In this document: positions 26,950 to 35,939 of the stretch, piece after piece
Numbering within the stretch: position 1 is the stretch's first letter
Layout of the letters: every line of letters starts with the position of its first letter
Source of the DNA: Aquariibacter albus
GTDB taxonomy: Bacteria; Pseudomonadota; Gammaproteobacteria; Burkholderiales; Burkholderiaceae_C
Assembly: GCF_014145335.1 (NCBI RefSeq)
Contig: NZ_JACIVI010000002.1
Span: forward strand, 298,741 to 362,740
DNA length: 64,000 bases
Direction of reading: 5' to 3'
The notes under the pieces: generated by a model
Told to the model about the DNA's origin: nothing
Databases searched by the model: none
What the model saw: only the letters and a program-made list of their open reading frames with translations
Translations under genes and position numbers: made by a program

Positions 26950-27018
26950 GTTACGTATCTTATCGGAAGCTGAAGCCGGGCTGTTCGGACGGCTTCTCCC
27001 CGGTCCCGGGGCCCGTGA

Positions 27019-28110
<1,092 letters not shown>

Positions 28111-28157
28111 GCGGTCCCGCGGTCCCCGCCCAGCCGGCCAGCGGCCACCCATCCGCG

Positions 28158-29282
28158 ATGCGCATCTTCCACGTCAGCGAAGGCTTCCACGAGCTGCAGG
28201 TCCTGCCCGAGGGGCTGCCGACCAGCGGCTTCCTCTGGTTGGCCAGCGGCCGCCGCGCCTTCGAGGTCGGGCTGCCGGAAACCCAGGCTGCGCTCGCCCG
28301 ATGGGGCGGCGGTGGCCTGGTCGATCTGCATGTCTCCGATCTGCTGAACCTGCAGCTGCCCTCGCAGTACGACTACACGAGCTGGTACGACTTGCTGGTC
28401 TTCCGCCGCCTCGCGGTCGGCAGCGGCACCAGCGCGCTCTTCCTCGACGAGCAGCACGGCACCGCCCAGACGGCGCGCCAGGCCCTGGCCTCGATCGACA
28501 CCAGCCCGGTCGGCTTCGCCGTCTTCGACCGCGTGCTGATCACCGTGCACCCGACCGACTGCGCCGTGCGCGACTTCTTCATCGCCCGCCTGGCGCAGAT
28601 GGCCGGCGGACCGCCGGTCAGCATCAGCGGCAGCGAGGCCCGGCCCGCGGCCGGCCGCCTGCCAGCCGGCCCGGCCGACCTGATGCTGCGCATCGTCAAC
28701 CACATGGTCGACGGCTACCTCGACCTGCGCCGCCTGCTGACCCGCCAGCTCGGCTACCTGCAGGCCGAGCTGCTGAGCCCGCGCAGCCGCTTCGACAACT
28801 GGCAGGCCCTGCTCGACAGCCGCAACACCCTGCATGCGCTGGAGGACACCTGCGAAGACCAGCGCAGCGCCGTGCAGGAATGGATCGATGCGCTGGACGA
28901 ATGGCCGGTCGAGCATGAACCCCAGGCCGCCCGCGAGCGCGAGCTGCTGCGGGTGCGCTCGCGCGACGTGCTCGAGCACATCGAGCGCGTGCTGGGCCAT
29001 GTGCGACGGCTAGAGGGCTCGGTCGAGAGCGCCGTGCAGATGCACTTCTCGGCCCAGAGCAACCGGACGAACGACATCATGCGCACGCTGACGGTGCTGA
29101 CCGCCGTCTTCATGCCCTTGAACCTGATCACCGGCTTCTTCGGCATGAACTTCGATTTCCTGCCCTTCATCCACAGCAGCACCGGCGTCTGGGCCACCAC
29201 GGCGCTGATGGCCGGCACCGGCCTGGGCCTGCTGATCTACTTCCGCCGCAAGCGCTACCTCGGTCGCAGCGGCCAGCGCTGA
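28158..29282 (+). CDS. CorA-family divalent cation transporter
   Basis: Inner-membrane Mg/Co (or Zn, ZntB-like) channel, 374 residues. A large cytoplasmic N-terminal funnel domain is followed by a long acidic/helical stalk with RTNDIMRTLTVLTAVFMPL. Two terminal helices carry the signature GMN in TGFFGMNF, and the C-terminus is basic. The region before the second helix (FLPFIHSSTG) differs from the MPEL loop of true CorA, so selectivity is uncertain. ATG 28158 lies 47 nt after hemB, probably in the same transcript. Confidence 0.9.
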   Translation: MRIFHVSEGFHELQVLPEGLPTSGFLWLASGRRAFEVGLPETQAALARWGGGGLVDLHVSDLLNLQLPSQYDYTSWYDLLVFRRLAVGSGTSALFLDEQHGTAQTARQALASIDTSPVGFAVFDRVLITVHPTDCAVRDFFIARLAQMAGGPPVSISGSEARPAAGRLPAGPADLMLRIVNHMVDGYLDLRRLLTRQLGYLQAELLSPRSRFDNWQALLDSRNTLHALEDTCEDQRSAVQEWIDALDEWPVEHEPQAARERELLRVRSRDVLEHIERVLGHVRRLEGSVESAVQMHFSAQSNRTNDIMRTLTVLTAVFMPLNLITGFFGMNFDFLPFIHSSTGVWATTALMAGTGLGLLIYFRRKRYLGRSGQR

Positions 29283-29284
29283 AG

Positions 29285-29301
29285 CGCCGGCGGGGCCGGC
29301 G
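29285..29301. terminator. Stem-loop between convergent corA-like and udg genes
   Basis: CGCCGGC (29285-29291) pairs exactly with GCCGGCG (29295-29301) around a 3-nt loop, in the 21-nt space between two stops. No U-run on either strand, so terminator function is only inferred. Confidence 0.4.
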
Positions 29302-29303
29302 GC

Positions 29304-30206
29304 TCAGCCGCGGTCGGCGGCGCGCAGACGGTCGAGCGTGGCGCGGGCCAGGCAGAGGTCGTCCCAGGCCTTGGCCTTCTCCATCGGGCTGCGCAGCAGG
29401 TAGCTGGGGTGGTAGCTGACGATCGCCGGCCGGCCGAGCACCTGGTGCACCTGGCCGCGCAGGCGACCGAGCGGCGCGTCGCTGCCGAGCAGGCTCTGCA
29501 CCGCATAGCGGCCCATCAGCAGCATCACGCGCGGCTGCACCAGGTCCAGCTGGCGCTGCAGGAAGGGCGCGCAGGCGGCCAGCTCCTCGGCGCTCGGATT
29601 GCGGTTGCCGGGCGGACGGCATTTCAGGGTGTTGGCGATGTAGGCCCCCTCGTGCTGCGGGGCCGCAGCCGGCGCCCCGCCGCGGCCGCGTCCCGCACGC
29701 GACACGCCGATCGCCGCCAGCATGCGGTCGAGCAGCTGGCCGGACTTGCCGACGAAGGGCAGGCCCTCGCGGTCCTCCTGCTCGCCCGGCGCCTCGCCGA
29801 CGACCATCCAGTCGGCATCGCGCGGGCCGGCGTCCAGCACGGCCTGACGGCGCTGGGCGCACAGGCCGCAGGCCTGGCAGCCGGACACGGCGGTGGCCAG
29901 GGTCGGCCAGTCCATGCCCGCGACCGGCCCGGCGGGCAGGGCGCCCGGGCCGGCGGGCCGCAGGCCGGCGACGGCCGTGCCGCCGGCAGGCGCCGGGGCC
30001 GGAGCCTGGGCCTGGGCCGGAGCCGCATCCGTCGGCGCGGCGTCAGACCGCGGACGGAGCGCGGGGGCGGCGGGCGGCCGGGCCGGGGGCCGGGCGGCGG
30101 CGGGGGGCGGATCGATCCCGGGCGCCGGCTCGGCCGCGGCCGGCCGCGGGGCCGGCAGCTGCACGCCCAGCTCGGCCAGCATCGCGTGGCGGCGGGCGTC
30201 AAGCAC
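29304..30206 (-). CDS. Uracil-DNA glycosylase, family 4 (Fe-S)
   Basis: Removes uracil from DNA, first step of base-excision repair. It has 300 residues. The N-terminal 100 residues are a Pro/Ala-rich linker. The catalytic domain starts with an Fe-S ligand cluster CQACGLC, then motif A GEAPGEQEDREGLPFVG, further cluster cysteines in NTLKCRPPGNRNP and ACAPFLQ, and the DNA-binding motif YHPSYLLRSP. It overlaps the rimI stop by 8 nt and is the third gene of tsaB-rimI-udg. The extended N-terminus is longer than in thermophilic family-4 enzymes, which is usual in Burkholderiales. Confidence 0.9.
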   Translation of the reverse strand: MLDARRHAMLAELGVQLPAPRPAAAEPAPGIDPPPAAARPPARPPAAPALRPRSDAAPTDAAPAQAQAPAPAPAGGTAVAGLRPAGPGALPAGPVAGMDWPTLATAVSGCQACGLCAQRRQAVLDAGPRDADWMVVGEAPGEQEDREGLPFVGKSGQLLDRMLAAIGVSRAGRGRGGAPAAAPQHEGAYIANTLKCRPPGNRNPSAEELAACAPFLQRQLDLVQPRVMLLMGRYAVQSLLGSDAPLGRLRGQVHQVLGRPAIVSYHPSYLLRSPMEKAKAWDDLCLARATLDRLRAADRG

Positions 30207-30699
30207 GGGCGTCTCCGGCGGCGTCGAGCGGCAGGGCCATCACGATCGCATCCTCGCGCTGGCCTCGGCCGGCGGGGTAATAGCCCTTGCGCCGGCCCTG
30301 CTCGACAAAGCCGTAGCGGCGGTAGAGGCGCTGGGCGCCGGCATTCGAAGCACGCACTTCGAGCCAGAGCTTGGCGCAGCCCAGGCCGCGGCCCAGCACG
30401 CACAGCGCGTCCAGCAGGGTGCGACCATGGCCGCGGCCCTGGGCCTCGGGGTGGACGGTGAGGTTGAGCAGGTGCATCTCCTCGACCCCGACCATGCCGA
30501 CCGAGTAGCCCAGCAGGCGCTCGTCCTCGACGGCGAACAACAGGGTGATGGGGTGGCCACTCAGCAGGGAATCCTGGAAATTGCCGCGGCTCCAGGGGAA
30601 GGCGTAGGCCTGCTGTTCGAGGGCCATCACGGCATCGAGGTCGCCAGCGCCCATGGGCCGCAGCCAGGTCGCGCCATGCTGGGCCGGCGGTCGGCTCAT
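30199..30699 (-). CDS. rimI: Ribosomal-protein-alanine N-acetyltransferase RimI
   Basis: GNAT acetyltransferase that acetylates the N-terminus of ribosomal protein S18. It has 166 residues. Visible GNAT elements are an N-terminal MGAGDLDAVMALEQQAYAFPW, the acetyl-CoA loop PEAQGRGHGRTLLDALC, and the motif B region NAGAQRLYRRYGFVEQGRR. ATG 30699 overlaps the tsaB stop as ATGA. The pairing with tsaB is conserved in proteobacteria and supports the assignment. Confidence 0.92.
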   Translation of the reverse strand: MSRPPAQHGATWLRPMGAGDLDAVMALEQQAYAFPWSRGNFQDSLLSGHPITLLFAVEDERLLGYSVGMVGVEEMHLLNLTVHPEAQGRGHGRTLLDALCVLGRGLGCAKLWLEVRASNAGAQRLYRRYGFVEQGRRKGYYPAGRGQREDAIVMALPLDAAGDARA

Positions 30700-31451
30700 G
30701 CGGCGGATGCCGCCTGGGCGGCGCGGGCGGCCTCGCGCTCGGCCGTGGTCTGCGCGACCTTGTCGCGCCCATAGAGCGGCAGGGCCTGGGAGGCGTCCAC
30801 GGCCTGGCCGGCCGCCCAGGCCGCGCCCGCCAGGTGCAGCAGCGCGGCACCGTCGAGGCGGGCCTGCGGCGCGGCGCGCGGGCCCGCGGCCAGGGCGCCC
30901 CAGGCTTCGGCGTGGACGTCCAGGCTGTTGCCGGCGATCCAGACCGGACCGTCGGCGGCGCAGCGGGCGGCCAGGGCCGCGGGGGCTTGCAGGCCGGGGG
31001 GCTCGACCGGGGTCCAGCCGCCGTCCGCGGCCCGGCGGTAGGCGGCGGCGTAGCACTCGTTCATGCGGGCATCGACGGCCACCCAGGCGGTCTCGCCCGG
31101 CGCCGGGCCCTGGCCGGCCGGCCAGGCCGCCACCGCCACGGCCAGCAGGCTGTCGAGGGCCAGCACCGGCTTGTCCAGGCCGAAGGCCAGGCCCTGGGCC
31201 ACTGCGCAGGCGGTGCGCACGCCGGTGAAAGCCCCGGGGCCCCGGCCGAAGCCGATCGCGTCCAGGTCGGCGGCCGCAAGGCCGGCTTCGTCCAGCAGGC
31301 CCTGCAGCGCCGGCAGCAGCTGGGCGGACGCCTGGGCGCCGCCGGGCAGGGCCCGCTGGGCCGTGTGCGACCCTGCCTGCAGGGCCAGGTGCAGGGTGTC
31401 GGTGGCGGCATCGATCACGAGCAGCCGCGGCAGGGCATTCAGGGCGGGCAT
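30696..31451 (-). CDS. tsaB: tRNA threonylcarbamoyladenosine synthesis protein TsaB
   Basis: Partner of TsaD and TsaE in making t6A37 of ANN-decoding tRNAs. It has 251 residues with an ASKHA fold. LLVIDAATDTLHLAL is the first strand-turn, GFGRGPGAFTGVRTACA is the TsaB signature, and LDSLLAVA follows. The C-terminus PLYGRDKVAQTTAER is also typical. ATG 31451 has a TAAACT hexamer 8 nt upstream. The gene diverges from dacB within about 40 bp. Confidence 0.93.
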   Translation of the reverse strand: MPALNALPRLLVIDAATDTLHLALQAGSHTAQRALPGGAQASAQLLPALQGLLDEAGLAAADLDAIGFGRGPGAFTGVRTACAVAQGLAFGLDKPVLALDSLLAVAVAAWPAGQGPAPGETAWVAVDARMNECYAAAYRRAADGGWTPVEPPGLQAPAALAARCAADGPVWIAGNSLDVHAEAWGALAAGPRAAPQARLDGAALLHLAGAAWAAGQAVDASQALPLYGRDKVAQTTAEREAARAAQAASAA

Positions 31452-31459
31452 GGCCGTCC

Positions 31460-31465
31460 AGTTTA
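31460..31465 (-). promoter_or_regulatory. Candidate -10 element for tsaB
   Basis: TAAACT, 4 of 6 consensus bases, 8 nt before ATG 31451, in a tiny interval shared with the divergent dacB promoter. Confidence 0.3.
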
Positions 31466-31480
31466 GGCGGCCGGCCTGTC

Positions 31481-31486
31481 TATGAT
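31481..31486 (+). promoter_or_regulatory. Candidate -10 element for dacB
   Basis: TATGAT (5 of 6 consensus bases) lies 7 nt before the ATG at 31494. An alternative ATG at 31482 lies inside this hexamer, which argues for the later start and a leaderless message. Confidence 0.45.
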
Positions 31487-31493
31487 CGGCCGC

Positions 31494-33101
31494 ATGCCTG
31501 TGTCCGTCCTGCGCCTGTCGCGCATCCTGTCCGGCTGGCGGCTTGGCGAGCGTGGCCGGCTGCGGGCCCTGCTGCCCTTCCTGCTGCTGGCCGGGGGGGC
31601 GCTCGGGCCGGTCCGTGCAGCCCCGGCCGAGACGCTGCCCGGCGAGGTGCTTCAGGCCTTGCGCGCCGTCGGCCTGCCCCCCGACGCCCTGGCCGTCGAG
31701 GTGCGCCCGCTGGCCCGGGCCGACGCGGCTGCTCGCCTGGCCTGGCGCGAGACCGAAGCGCTGAACCCGGCTTCGCTGATGAAGCTGTTCACCACCGGCG
31801 TGGCGCTGGAGCAGCTGGGGCCGTCCTGGACCTGGCGCACGCCCGTCGCGCTCCACGGCCGGCTCGACGCCGAGGGCGTGCTGCACGGCGATCTGGTGAT
31901 CCAGGGGCGCGGCGACCCCAGCCTCGTGCTGGAGCGCGTCTGGCTGCTGCTGCGCGAGCTGCGCGAACGCGGCCTGCGCGAGATCCGTGGCGACCTGCTG
32001 CTCGACCGCCGCGCCTTCGCGCTGCCCCCGCACGACCCCGCTGCCTTCGACGGCGAGGCCCTGCGGCCCTACAACGTCGGCCCCGACGCCCTGCTGCTGA
32101 ACCAGCAGGTGCTGCGCCTGCGCCTGGTGCCCGAGCCCGAGGCCGGCCGCGTGCGGATCAGCCGCGAGCCGCCCGACGAGGCCGCGCCGGGCGCCGATTT
32201 CCTGCCCTTGGCCGCCCCCGGCACGCCCTGTGGCGACTGGCGTGCCGCGCTCACGCCGCGGCTGCAGCCCGGCCAGCCGCTGCGCCTGGCGGGGCGCTAT
32301 CCGGCCGCCTGCGGCGAGCGCCTCTGGGCCTTCGCCGATCCCGAGCCCGCCCGCTATGCCGCCCGCCTGTTGCCCGCGCTGTGGGCCGAGCTGGGGGGCC
32401 GCCTGCAGGGCCGTGTGCGCGAGGCGCCGATGCCCGCCGGCGCGCGCCTGTGGTTCCATGCCGAATCGCCGCCCCTGGCCCATGTGGTGCGCGACATCAA
32501 CAAGTTCAGCAACAACCCCATGGCCCGGCAGCTCGCGCTGACGCTGGCCCTGGAGGCGGGCCAGCCGCCCCGCGCGCCGATCGAAGGGCCCGAACCCGAC
32601 CCCCTGGCCCTGCCGCCGCCGGCCACGCCCGAGGCCGCGCGACTGCTGATCGAGGCCTGGGTGCGCGAGCGCAGTGCGGGCGCCTGCCCGGCCGAGGCGC
32701 TACGGGTCGACAACGGCGCCGGCCTCTCGCGCGAGGGCCGCAGCACCATGCACTGCCTGGCCGGCTGGGTGGCTGCGCTCTGGTTCGGCCCGGCCATGCC
32801 GGAGCTGCTGGCCTCGCTGCCGGTGGCCGGGGTCGACGGCACCGCCCGCCGCCGCGATCGCGATTGGGGCCCGGCCCGCGGCCGGGCCTGGCTGAAGACC
32901 GGTTCGCTGCGCGACAGCCTGGGCCTGGCCGGCGTGGTGCAGGGCCGCTCGGGCCAGCGCTATGCCTTTGCCGCGCTGCTCAACCATGCGGACGCCGGCA
33001 AGGGTCGGCCGGTGCTCGATGCCCTGGTCCGCTGGACGGCCGAGGACGCCCCCGAGACCGCCGCCCGCCCGGCGGCCCCGTCGCGCGAGGCCGCGCGATG
33101 A
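31494..33101 (+). CDS. dacB: D-alanyl-D-alanine carboxypeptidase/endopeptidase (PBP4, DacB)
   Basis: Periplasmic class-C low-molecular-weight penicillin-binding protein that trims or cleaves peptidoglycan cross-links. It has about 535 residues. A basic N-terminus and the signal segment LLPFLLLAGGALGPVRA are followed by the active-site SxxK (NPASLMKLFTTG). The inserted domain typical of PBP4 follows, then SxN in NKFSNNPMARQ and KTG in WLKTGSLRDSLG. I prefer ATG 31494 over 31482 because of the promoter hexamer. The stop overlaps the SemiSWEET start (ATGA). Confidence 0.92.
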   Translation: MPVSVLRLSRILSGWRLGERGRLRALLPFLLLAGGALGPVRAAPAETLPGEVLQALRAVGLPPDALAVEVRPLARADAAARLAWRETEALNPASLMKLFTTGVALEQLGPSWTWRTPVALHGRLDAEGVLHGDLVIQGRGDPSLVLERVWLLLRELRERGLREIRGDLLLDRRAFALPPHDPAAFDGEALRPYNVGPDALLLNQQVLRLRLVPEPEAGRVRISREPPDEAAPGADFLPLAAPGTPCGDWRAALTPRLQPGQPLRLAGRYPAACGERLWAFADPEPARYAARLLPALWAELGGRLQGRVREAPMPAGARLWFHAESPPLAHVVRDINKFSNNPMARQLALTLALEAGQPPRAPIEGPEPDPLALPPPATPEAARLLIEAWVRERSAGACPAEALRVDNGAGLSREGRSTMHCLAGWVAALWFGPAMPELLASLPVAGVDGTARRRDRDWGPARGRAWLKTGSLRDSLGLAGVVQGRSGQRYAFAALLNHADAGKGRPVLDALVRWTAEDAPETAARPAAPSREAAR

Positions 33102-33394
33102 GCAGCCCCGGCCCGCTGTGGGAGGCCGTCGGCCTGCTCGCGGCCACCCTGACCACCGCGGCCTTCGTGCCGCAGGTCTGGCTGAGCTGGCGCAGCGGCA
33201 ACCTGGCCGGCGTGTCGATGGGCATGTATGCGGCCCTGGCCCTGGGCATCGCGCTGTGGCTGCTCTACGGCCTGGCGCTCGGCTCCTGGCCGCTGATCCT
33301 GGCCAATGCGGTCAGCCTGCTGCTGACCCTGGCCATGCTGGTGATGGCCTGGCGCTGGCGGCGCGCCCAGCGTGACGCGCCGACCGGGCCCTGA
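33098..33394 (+). CDS. SemiSWEET-type PQ-loop transporter
   Basis: Small three-helix membrane protein of 98 residues. The first helix ends in TTAAFVPQVWLSWRSGNLAG, the PQ-loop signature. Then come MYAALALGIALWLLYGLALG and a third helix (PLILANAVSLLLTLAMLVM). SemiSWEETs dimerise to form sugar uniporters; the cargo here is unknown. Coupling to dacB by an ATGA overlap is a curious pairing with no obvious functional link. Confidence 0.85.
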   Translation: MSSPGPLWEAVGLLAATLTTAAFVPQVWLSWRSGNLAGVSMGMYAALALGIALWLLYGLALGSWPLILANAVSLLLTLAMLVMAWRWRRAQRDAPTGP

Positions 33395-33417
33395 GCCACG
33401 CCGGGCGAGGGCCGCCC

Positions 33418-34077
33418 TCAGCCCTCCAGCAGGAACTGCATCTGGGTGCCCCCCAGCTCGATCAGGTCGCCGCTGCTGAGGTGGACCGGCTCGCCCCAGA
33501 CGGCTTCGCCATTGACCTTCGGCCGGGCGGCGCCCTCGATGTGCGCGAGCAGGTAGCCGCCGGGTCGCTTGGTGATGGAGGCCACCTGCACCCCCGGCTT
33601 GCCCAGGGTGGTGACGACCTTGCTGAGCGCGACCTCGCGCCCGGCCGACGCACCGTTCAGCACCCGGATGCTGGCCTGCAGCACCCCGACGGCGGTGGCC
33701 TGCCCTGGCACGGTCAGTGCCGGCAGGCCTTCGCCGCTTCGGGTGTAGGGCTGGCCGCGCAGCGTGACGGTGGTCTCGTAGTCGATCGCCTCGGCCGCCA
33801 GAAAGCGCAGCCGGTACTTGCCGATCTCCACCACATCGCCATGGATCAGGACCTGGCGCCGGATGGCCTTGCCGTTGATGTAGGTGCCGTTGGTGGAGTT
33901 GAGGTCCTCGATGACGAAGCCCTCGCCGGTCTGCTGCAGCACCGCGTGCTCGCCGCTGACGGCGAGGTTGTCGATCACGATGTCGTTGTGCGGGCGTCGT
34001 CCCAGGCGGGTGCGGTCCTTGGTGAGCGCAACCTCCTTGATGACGAGCCCGTCGAGCGACACGATCAGCTTGTTCAT
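33418..34077 (-). CDS. Tandem FHA-domain protein
   Basis: Phosphothreonine-binding protein of 219 residues, cytoplasmic. The first FHA domain (about 5-85) has the full set of binding residues: GRRPHNDI, SGEHA and DLNSTNGTYING. A second, degenerate FHA-like domain (about 130-215) has LGKPGVQVASITKRPGGY and KVNGEAV but lacks the canonical GR and S-x-x-H. Downstream of the PP2C and kinase genes on the same strand, it is a natural reader or scaffold of the kinase's phosphorylation. A palindrome CACAACCTTGTG lies 4 nt upstream of its ATG. Confidence 0.87.
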   Translation of the reverse strand: MNKLIVSLDGLVIKEVALTKDRTRLGRRPHNDIVIDNLAVSGEHAVLQQTGEGFVIEDLNSTNGTYINGKAIRRQVLIHGDVVEIGKYRLRFLAAEAIDYETTVTLRGQPYTRSGEGLPALTVPGQATAVGVLQASIRVLNGASAGREVALSKVVTTLGKPGVQVASITKRPGGYLLAHIEGAARPKVNGEAVWGEPVHLSSGDLIELGGTQMQFLLEG

Positions 34078-34080
34078 GGA

Positions 34081-34092
34081 CACAACCTTGTG
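34081..34092. promoter_or_regulatory. Palindrome at the ribosome-binding region of the FHA gene
   Basis: CACAA-CC-TTGTG, immediately upstream of ATG 34077. It could be a protein-binding site or hinder ribosome entry. No known operator is matched. Confidence 0.25.
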
Positions 34093-34151
34093 ATCCCGGG
34101 TCGTCGACGCTCCCTGTCGCCCGGGTGGACCCTGGTGGGGGGCTGATCCGC

Positions 34152-34982
34152 TCAGCCGCGCCGTCGCGACCACCACCGACGGGCCGGCACGGCCGGTCCG
34201 AGGGCGCGGATCAACACCAGGGAAATGTTATCGCGCCCACCCGCCTGGTTGGCGGCCTCGACCAGCGCCTGTGCAGTCGGCTGCAGCGGGGCGTCCGGGT
34301 CCAGCAGCCGGGACAGCCCGGCCTCGTCGAGCATGTCGCTCAGCCCGTCCGAGCAGAGCAGCAGCCCGTCGCCGGCCTGCAGCGGATGCCAGGCCAGTTC
34401 CGCTTGCACGCCGGGCTCGACGCCCAGGGCCCGGGTCACCAGATGGCGGTGAGCGGCTGCATGCGCCTGGGCCGCTGCGATCAAGCCGGCGTCGATCTGC
34501 TCTTGCAGCAGCGAGTGGTCGCGGCTGAGCTGCTGCAGGCCCCGGGGCCCCCAGCGGTAGGCCCGCGAATCGCCGATGTGCGCCAGCTGCACGCCCTGCG
34601 CCTGCAGCACCGCAAGCACCAGCGTGGTCCCCATGCCGGCCCAGGCCGGATGACGGCGCGCGGCATCGAGGATCTGCTGGTTGGTCTCGCCGATCGCGCT
34701 CTGCAGCCGCGGGCCGAGCGTGGCCGGCTCGGCCTGCCGGCCGGCGCCGGCCAGCCAGGGGGCCAGACGCTGCATCAGGCCGTCGACAGCGAGCTGGCTG
34801 GCCACTTCCCCGGCGTTGTAGCCGCCCATCCCGTCGGCCAGCACCACCAGGCCGGTGGCGGCGTCGACGCCGAGCGCGTCCTCGTTGTTCTGCCGCATGC
34901 GGCCGGTGTCGCTGGCGCTGGCGTAGTCGTAGCGGAGGGCGGACGTCACGGGGCGATTCGGCGGCGGGGCAAGCGGCATCAT
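34152..34982 (-). CDS. PP2C-family Ser/Thr protein phosphatase
   Basis: Metal-dependent phosphatase of the PppA/Stp1 type, 276 residues, soluble. Motifs in order: SASDTGRMRQNNEDA (Asp/Glu metal ligands), VLADGMGGYNAGEVAS, MGTTLVLAVLQ, AHIGDSRAYR, DGLLLCSDGLSDML, and GGRDNISLVLI with the last metal Asp. The start is ATG 34982 (ATGA overlap with the kinase stop) or the next ATG at 34979. It would reverse the action of the kinase encoded just upstream. Confidence 0.92.
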   Translation of the reverse strand: MMPLAPPPNRPVTSALRYDYASASDTGRMRQNNEDALGVDAATGLVVLADGMGGYNAGEVASQLAVDGLMQRLAPWLAGAGRQAEPATLGPRLQSAIGETNQQILDAARRHPAWAGMGTTLVLAVLQAQGVQLAHIGDSRAYRWGPRGLQQLSRDHSLLQEQIDAGLIAAAQAHAAAHRHLVTRALGVEPGVQAELAWHPLQAGDGLLLCSDGLSDMLDEAGLSRLLDPDAPLQPTAQALVEAANQAGGRDNISLVLIRALGPAVPARRWWSRRRG

Positions 34983-35920
34983 CGCTCGGGGGCGCGGCCC
35001 GGCTGCAGCCTCTCCAGCGCCTCGGCCACGGCCGCGGCGTGATCGGGGCGGTCGTCGGGCTGCGGCGCCAGGCAGTGGCGGACCAGCGTTTCCAGGGCCT
35101 GTGGGCACCCCGGCTGCGGAGAGCGCAGCCGGGGCGGCGGGCCGCCGGCCCGGGCGCGCAGGCGCTCCGGCAGCGGCAGGCCGGCATGCGGCAGCGCGCC
35201 GTCGAGCATCAGGAAGAGCAGGGCCCCGAGGCTGTAGAGGTCGCTGCGGGCATCGACCGGGGCCCCGGCCAGCAACTCCGGCGCCTGGGTGTCGAGGCTG
35301 CCGAGCGCGGTGCCGGTGCGGGTCGTGTCCGCGCCGTCGAGCCGCGCCAGGCCGAAATCAGCCAGCTTAAGCAGGTTGCGGGCCGGATCGATCAGCAGGT
35401 TGGCCGGTTTCAGATCGCGGTGCAGCACGCCATGCCGGTGGGCATGGTCCAGCGCGCGGGCGATGCGTGCGCCCAGGTGCAGCACCGTCGGCAGCGGCAG
35501 CGGCCGGCCCGGCGGCAGGGCCTTGCCCAGATCGCCCCCGGCGATGTCGTCCATTGCAAGGTAGTCGCTGCCGTCGGCTGCCCGGCCCGCCTCGTGCACA
35601 CGCAGCAGATCCGGGTGCAGCAGGCGCGCCGCGATCGTGGCTTCCTGGAGGAAGCGACGCCTTCGGTCCGCGGCGTCCGGGCCCTCCGCAGGCCGCAGCC
35701 GCTTCAGGGCCACCCGGCGGCCGTCCCGGCTGTCGCGCGCGGCCAGCACCTCGGCACTGCCCCCTGCCCCGATCCAGCCGTCGATCCGGTAGGGCCCGAG
35801 CATCGCCGGCAGGCTGGCGGGGACCGGCCGCAGCCGACGCTCCGGGACGCGCAGGCCCTCCCAGGCCGGAGGCGGCACTGCGGGGACGGGCATGACGCCG
35901 GGGCGCCGCACAGGGCCCAT
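34979..35920 (-). CDS. Soluble eukaryotic-type Ser/Thr protein kinase
   Basis: Hanks-type kinase of 313 residues without any membrane helix or extracellular sensor domain. Visible motifs: Gly loop IGAGGSAEVLAAR, catalytic Lys in VALKRLRP, HRDLKPANLL, ADFGLARL, activation segment GTALGSLDTQAPELL, and RSDLYSLGALLFLML. A short Pro-rich N-terminus precedes the fold; an internal ATG at 35893 is an alternative start. It forms a three-gene unit with the PP2C phosphatase and FHA protein. Similar trios control type VI secretion in Pseudomonas, but no T6SS gene is present in this window. Confidence 0.92.
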   Translation of the reverse strand: MGPVRRPGVMPVPAVPPPAWEGLRVPERRLRPVPASLPAMLGPYRIDGWIGAGGSAEVLAARDSRDGRRVALKRLRPAEGPDAADRRRRFLQEATIAARLLHPDLLRVHEAGRAADGSDYLAMDDIAGGDLGKALPPGRPLPLPTVLHLGARIARALDHAHRHGVLHRDLKPANLLIDPARNLLKLADFGLARLDGADTTRTGTALGSLDTQAPELLAGAPVDARSDLYSLGALLFLMLDGALPHAGLPLPERLRARAGGPPPRLRSPQPGCPQALETLVRHCLAPQPDDRPDHAAAVAEALERLQPGRAPER

Positions 35921-35939
35921 GCGGGCGGGCCCGTTCCGG

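Noticed and set aside
33418-35920. Type VI secretion regulatory cluster
   Set aside because: The kinase/phosphatase/FHA trio is suggestive, but no tss or tag gene lies within the window.
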